The notes under the pieces are model-generated. The model did no database searches. It saw nothing but the letters and a program-made list of their open reading frames with translations, and was not told where the DNA came from. 10,541 nucleotides of DNA from Aliicoccus sp041838435 (GTDB lineage: Bacteria; Bacillota; Bacilli; Staphylococcales; Salinicoccaceae). The translations under genes and the position numbers were made by a program. Shown here piece after piece: positions 7,129 to 10,541 of this stretch (positions are counted from its first letter, which is position 1; each line of letters starts with the position of its first letter). The stretch is taken from contig JBGYPO010000026.1 in assembly GCA_041838435.1 (NCBI GenBank), forward strand, positions 1 through 10,541. The letters run 5' to 3'.

Positions 7129-7244
7129 CTCGGGACTATGAGCAACCCTCACAGTCTCGGGAATGGCGCTCGCCGGATTTGTCCAATCTACAAGGTCCCG
7201 CAAACACACTAATCGGGACTTTGTGAAATCTACAAGGTCCCGAT
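7129..7244. repeat. Cluster of three GGGAC-type inverted repeats between lacD and the binding protein gene
   Basis: Three hairpins lie in a row. The first pairs 7129-7142 with 7148-7161 (14 positions, two G-U and one A-C mismatch, 5-nt loop). The second is imperfect, 7174-7182 with 7190-7200. The third is strong, 7212-7224 with 7232-7244 (13 pairs, one G-U, 7-nt loop), with arms AT-CGGGACTTTGT and ACAAGGTCCCG-AT. The second and third share the identical 16-mer AATCTACAAGGTCCCG (7185-7200 and 7227-7242), offset by 42 bp, so they look like diverged copies of one element. Probably a dispersed intergenic repeat that also protects or terminates the lacD transcript. It is unrelated in sequence to the array at the left edge. 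Confidence 0.75.
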
Positions 7245-7252
7245 CACATACA

Positions 7253-7285
7253 AAAACCCCACAAATATAAAATTTGAGGGGTTTT
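7253..7285. terminator. Bidirectional Rho-independent terminator between lacD and the solute-binding protein gene
   Basis: AAAACCCC-A-CAAAT (7253-7266) pairs with ATTTG-A-GGGGTTTT (7272-7285), one mismatch, around a 5-nt loop. A/T tails are present on both strands. It sits 11 bp beyond the stop of the minus-strand gene and downstream of lacD, so it can end both convergent transcripts. Confidence 0.85.
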
Positions 7286-7296
7286 CAATTTCAATA

Positions 7297-9087
7297 TTAC
7301 TGCTGGTCTTCAGGTAATTCTGTGAAACCAACTTTGTATAATAACGTATCTTCATTGAATCCGTAACCGATGCTGTAGTTAACGATGTTTTCATCAATAG
7401 GTACTACAAACGCTCCGAAGAATAATGGAATTACCGGTACTTCATCAGCAATGTGGTTCTGCCACTCCTGATACACTTCAATTCTGTAATCTTCATCAAG
7501 TGCATCCTGCGAGTTACCCGCTTCTAACAAGCGTGTATTATCTTCTGACTCAAAGCGAGTAAAGTTATATGGTGCAGTACTACCCCACAGTGAGTAAGGG
7601 TTAACGTCTGGACCAGCTCCGAATCCTGCATGGAATACATCGATTTCCGGATCATCATTTTCAACTAAATTATAGAATGTCGTCGGCTCAATCAAACGAC
7701 CATTTAAGAACGACACGTTTAATCCGATCTCTCTCCAAGACTGTAAGTAGTAGTTAGATAATGCTTCCTGCGTATCGCCACCACTCATATCAGCATACGT
7801 AATTTCTAGTGGCTCGCCGTCTGGTGTTTCAACGAATCCATCACCATCGATGTCTTCATAACCAGCATCCGCTAAAATCTGTCTCGCAATATCTCTATCG
7901 TATTCAGGTGCTTCAAGTGTCTCATCCCAGAAATCTTCGTAATACGGTGTGATAACACTGTTTGCTTTCCAACGGATACCCTGGTGGAACTGTTCTCCAA
8001 CACTCTGGATGTCAATTGCATGGTACATCGCTAAGCGTAGGTTTTTATCACCCATTTTCATTTCGTCAGGCTGATAAACAACCTCTCCCGCGTCATAATC
8101 GAAGTAACCGAGTTTAAATCCAATGAAGTTATAACCAGGGTCAATTGCACTGATCCATTCGATTCCTTCAATATGCTGTGAATCCTGGAACTGGTCACGC
8201 GGGTATCTGAATACCATGTCTATATTTTCAGCTTCCAGCTCATACAAAATTGATGAACTCGGGATAAAGTTAATCTCAATACCGTCAAGTTGCGGTGTGC
8301 CGCGCCAGTAGTCGTCGAAACGTTCCATTGTCACGTACTCACCAGGAAGTACTTCTGTTACTTTATAAGGACCAAATCCAATTGGTTCTCTTAGTGACTG
8401 GTCTACACTTGGGATATCTTCAATTGCAACACCTTCATAGTAATGATAAGGGTGTGCTTCAGATGGGATACCACCATATGTCAGAGATGGTGCAAGTTCT
8501 TTATAAGTAAATACTGCTGTATAATCATCAACACGTTCGATACCAGATATAGAATCTGCTTCCCCATTTCTATACTCTTCAAAACCTTCAACTGACATGT
8601 AACCAACATCAGAACCGCGTAGTCCAGCATAATCCGGGTGACCTACAACTTCATAGTTACTGATATAGTGATCAATTGTCAGTTCAGTACCGTCGTGCCA
8701 CAAAATACCTTCAGTCATCGTGAATGTAATTGTGTTATCTTCTTCATTTAATTCATATTGCATCGGACCATCATTAGTATACTGATGGTTTTCATTATAT
8801 GTTAATAATGGTTCAGTAAAGTATGACATGATGTCGCCATCTGTACCCGAGCCCGAATAAATATGGCTGAAGATTGGTACGAATACTTCGTTGCTTACAT
8901 AGCCGACACGAAGCACGCCTTCACCCAGCGGTTCACCATCATTTGTTGAAGCTTCTGGATAGTCCTCATAGTTAAATACTACTTCTTCATCGTCTTGAGC
9001 ATTCACTTCATTTATACTTAATGTGAACGCAGCAAACGCAAGTGTAGTTAAAGCAGTGAGTGACAAAGATTTTTTTAAACCTTTCAT
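7297..9087 (-). CDS. Extracellular solute-binding protein, family 5 (OppA/DppA-like), exported but lacking a lipobox
   Basis: A 596-residue SBP_bac_5 protein. Family features include GVLRVGYVS near the mature start, LLTYNENHQY, the ILWHDGTELT strand, GFGPYKVTEVLPGEYVTMER, YWRGTPQLDG and DIDGDGFVETPDGEPLEITY. Residues 1-30 are a signal peptide (MKGLKKS, a hydrophobic core, then VNA before QDDEE), predicted to be cut by signal peptidase I. There is no cysteine for lipid attachment, and none anywhere in the protein, nor an LPXTG anchor, which is unusual for a Gram-positive binding protein. The start is ATG at 9087 with AGGAGG just upstream, not the earlier codon at 9129. No permease or ATPase gene adjoins it. 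The family binds oligopeptides, and some members bind oligosaccharides (Vibrio chitin-oligosaccharide-binding protein). The shared operator suggests a ligand linked to amino-sugar use; the ligand is unknown. Confidence 0.85.
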   Translation of the reverse strand: MKGLKKSLSLTALTTLAFAAFTLSINEVNAQDDEEVVFNYEDYPEASTNDGEPLGEGVLRVGYVSNEVFVPIFSHIYSGSGTDGDIMSYFTEPLLTYNENHQYTNDGPMQYELNEEDNTITFTMTEGILWHDGTELTIDHYISNYEVVGHPDYAGLRGSDVGYMSVEGFEEYRNGEADSISGIERVDDYTAVFTYKELAPSLTYGGIPSEAHPYHYYEGVAIEDIPSVDQSLREPIGFGPYKVTEVLPGEYVTMERFDDYWRGTPQLDGIEINFIPSSSILYELEAENIDMVFRYPRDQFQDSQHIEGIEWISAIDPGYNFIGFKLGYFDYDAGEVVYQPDEMKMGDKNLRLAMYHAIDIQSVGEQFHQGIRWKANSVITPYYEDFWDETLEAPEYDRDIARQILADAGYEDIDGDGFVETPDGEPLEITYADMSGGDTQEALSNYYLQSWREIGLNVSFLNGRLIEPTTFYNLVENDDPEIDVFHAGFGAGPDVNPYSLWGSTAPYNFTRFESEDNTRLLEAGNSQDALDEDYRIEVYQEWQNHIADEVPVIPLFFGAFVVPIDENIVNYSIGYGFNEDTLLYKVGFTELPEDQQ

Positions 9088-9177
9088 TATTATCCTCCTA
9101 AGATTTGATAAGTTTTTCTTACTAAACACAAAAAACGAAGGGACTAAGTGAAATAATTCAAAGAATATATTTCTGCA

Positions 9178-9193
9178 ACTTGTTATAACAAGT
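9178..9193. promoter_or_regulatory. Perfect 16-bp palindromic operator in the divergent promoter region
   Basis: ACTTGTTATAACAAGT is its own reverse complement over all 16 bases. It overlaps the -10 of the minus-strand binding-protein promoter and contains the -35 of the plus-strand oxidoreductase promoter, so one bound dimer could block both. A 14/16 copy sits on the agaS operon promoter. The form fits GntR/HutC operators. Confidence 0.75.
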
Positions 9194-9208
9194 ATATTTG
9201 ATTATAAT
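9180..9208 (+). promoter_or_regulatory. SigA promoter of the Gfo/Idh/MocA oxidoreductase gene
   Basis: TTGTTA (9180-9185), 17 nt, then a perfect TATAAT (9203-9208). The -35 lies entirely within the palindromic operator at 9178-9193. The predicted start is near 9215, about 40 nt before the ATG. Confidence 0.7.
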
Positions 9209-9219
9209 AGTAATGTAAA
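9191..9219 (-). promoter_or_regulatory. SigA promoter of the solute-binding protein gene
   Basis: On the minus strand TTTACA (9214-9219), 17 nt, then TATACT (9191-9196); each hexamer matches five of six consensus bases. The predicted start near 9184 lies inside the palindromic operator and leaves a leader of almost 100 nt. The run ATACTTGTTATAAC is identical to that at the agaS promoter. Confidence 0.7.
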
Positions 9220-9254
9220 GGTTTTCATAAAAATAAATATTCACGGAGGTTTCC

Positions 9255-10508
9255 ATGAAAAATGTAATTATAATTGGATGCGGCAGTCGTGGTGCCAAAG
9301 CATACGGAATGTACGCCGTCCATAACCCGCACGAAATGAAAGTCGTTGGTATAGCTGACCCTAACAAAGATAAGCAGGAAAAGTTCAAAGCGTTATTCAA
9401 TCTTGAAGACCATCAGGTATATGATAGTTATGAAGATATTTTAGCAGAAGGTAAGATCGCGGATGCTGCGATTATTGCTACATTAGACCGCATGCACTAC
9501 GCACCGGTTATTCAAGCTTTAGAAATTGGTTATGACATCTTGTTAGAAAAACCAATCTCACCGGATGCGAAAGAATGTGTAGAAATCGCAGAAGTTGCCA
9601 ATAGAAACAATAGAAGTGTAACTGTATGTCACGTCCTGCGTTACACTGATTTCTGGTCGAAGATTAAGCAAGTGGTGAGTGATGGTGTTATCGGTGACGT
9701 TGCTTCTATCCAACTCAATGAAAATGTTGAATACATGCACATGTCACACAGCTTCGTGCGCGGTAACTGGGGGAACTCTGACGAGTCAAGTCCGATGATA
9801 CTTCAAAAATCATGTCATGATATGGATATCATCAGTTATATTATTGATAAAAAGTGCGAGCGCGTATCAAGTTACGGGTCACTTCTTCATTTTAATGAAA
9901 ACTATAAACCTGAAGGTGCACCGAAACGTTGTTTAGAAGGCTGTCCCGTTGCTGATTCTTGTATGTATCATGCAGGTAACTACTACCTAGGCCGTGGCAG
10001 AGGCTGGGCTGGCGCATTTGTTAATGATGTAAACAATAACGATGAAATCATCGATGCATTATGGAATACAGACTATGGTAAATGTGTGTATCAGAGTGAT
10101 AACAACGTAGTTGATCATCAAGTTGTGAACATGGAGTTTGAAGGTGGCGTGACAGCAACATTCAGCATGTGTGGATTTACGAGAGAGCAGACAAGAATTG
10201 TTCAAATCATGGGTACTAAAGGTGAAATCCGCGGTAACATGTCAGATAACTCAATCAGCATTTATGATTTCCAAACGCGAGAAGAAACAGTCGTTAAGTT
10301 CCCGGTGCCTACAAGTGGACACGGCGGCGGCGACGATAGAATCATGAAGCAGTTCCTATCACACATTGGCAGGTCTGATACGAGCAGTTTATCTTCAATT
10401 GACCAATCATTACAAAGTCACTTAATGGCGTTCGCTGCAGAAGAATCACGATTAAACAGCGGACACTCTGTTGAGCTCGATGCATTTCAGCAAGCTGCGT
10501 TAAATTAA
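9255..10508 (+). CDS. Gfo/Idh/MocA-family NAD(P)-dependent oxidoreductase with a Cys cluster
   Basis: A 417-residue cytosolic protein with no signal peptide. The Rossmann dinucleotide motif GCGSRG is at 8-13 and ADP at 34-36 ends the second strand, which favours NAD(H). The family signature EKP is at 98-100 (predicted catalytic Lys99). The C-terminal substrate domain carries SFVRGNWGNSDESSP (166-180) and CHDMD (187-191, His188 likely catalytic). A C-x3-C-x5-C cluster (Cys226, Cys230, Cys236) may bind a metal or be structural. Family members oxidise or reduce sugars or their derivatives, and some (GH109) are NAD-dependent glycosidases, including alpha-N-acetylgalactosaminidases; I cannot assign this one. 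The start ATG follows GGAGGT by 4 nt. It is divergent from the binding protein and shares its operator. What follows the stop at 10508 (33 bp) holds nothing recognisable. Confidence 0.88.
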   Translation: MKNVIIIGCGSRGAKAYGMYAVHNPHEMKVVGIADPNKDKQEKFKALFNLEDHQVYDSYEDILAEGKIADAAIIATLDRMHYAPVIQALEIGYDILLEKPISPDAKECVEIAEVANRNNRSVTVCHVLRYTDFWSKIKQVVSDGVIGDVASIQLNENVEYMHMSHSFVRGNWGNSDESSPMILQKSCHDMDIISYIIDKKCERVSSYGSLLHFNENYKPEGAPKRCLEGCPVADSCMYHAGNYYLGRGRGWAGAFVNDVNNNDEIIDALWNTDYGKCVYQSDNNVVDHQVVNMEFEGGVTATFSMCGFTREQTRIVQIMGTKGEIRGNMSDNSISIYDFQTREETVVKFPVPTSGHGGGDDRIMKQFLSHIGRSDTSSLSSIDQSLQSHLMAFAAEESRLNSGHSVELDAFQQAALN

Positions 10509-10541
10509 GAAAGTAAATAAGTAAAAGAGCGCCAATCCGAA

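Noticed and set aside
6721..7209. 162-codon minus-strand frame antisense to the end of lacD
   Set aside because: It lies opposite a well-supported LacD gene, starts within intergenic hairpin repeats and shows no protein family features.
9158..9400. 80-codon minus-strand frame over the divergent promoter region
   Set aside because: It covers the promoters and operator and the start of the oxidoreductase, with no ribosome binding site or recognisable product.
1..10541. tRNA, rRNA, transposase or phage genes
   Set aside because: No such sequences were recognised on either strand; the only repetitive DNA is the two hairpin repeat groups.

Overview
The window looks like chromosomal DNA from a low-to-moderate GC Firmicute, most likely a member of the Staphylococcaceae (a Jeotgalicoccus/Salinicoccus/Macrococcus type of genome). 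This rests on AGGAGG-type ribosome binding sites, TTG starts, a LacC/LacD-type tagatose pathway, a SigB-like promoter and tandem hairpin repeats between genes. The genus is inferred from style and cannot be proven here.

Layout. Positions 1-247 hold five tandem 51-bp units, each carrying an 8-bp inverted repeat. A minus-strand DJ-1/Hsp31-like stress gene (264-983) follows, with a good SigB-type promoter. A divergent zinc alcohol dehydrogenase (1154-2107) ends in a strong terminator. Then comes an amino-sugar catabolic cluster: a nagA-type deacetylase on the minus strand (2152-3288), a divergent GntR/UTRA regulator (3392-4099), and a three-gene operon of overlapping frames: agaS-type SIS isomerase/deaminase (4185-5279), lacC-type tagatose-6-phosphate kinase (5266-6174) and lacD-type tagatose-1,6-bisphosphate aldolase (6158-7093). 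A short intergenic region with GGGAC-type hairpins and a bidirectional terminator separates this from a convergent solute-binding protein gene (7297-9087, minus). Divergent from that gene is a Gfo/Idh/MocA oxidoreductase (9255-10508, plus).

How it fits together. The four enzymes make a complete intracellular route from N-acetylgalactosamine-6-phosphate: deacetylation, deamination/isomerisation to tagatose-6-phosphate, phosphorylation, and cleavage to two triose phosphates. No PTS or sugar kinase that would make the first sugar phosphate lies in the window. The strongest non-coding signal is a 16-bp perfect palindrome, ACTTGTTATAACAAGT, at 9178-9193 between the binding protein and the oxidoreductase. 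It recurs with 14 of 16 matches at 4149-4164 on the -10 of the agaS operon. It has the form of a GntR/HutC-family operator, so the window's GntR protein probably controls the sugar operon, the binding protein and the oxidoreductase as one regulon. That regulon could be a scavenging system for GalNAc-containing glycans or glycopeptides. The binding protein is itself odd: it has a signal peptide but no lipobox cysteine and no transporter partner nearby.
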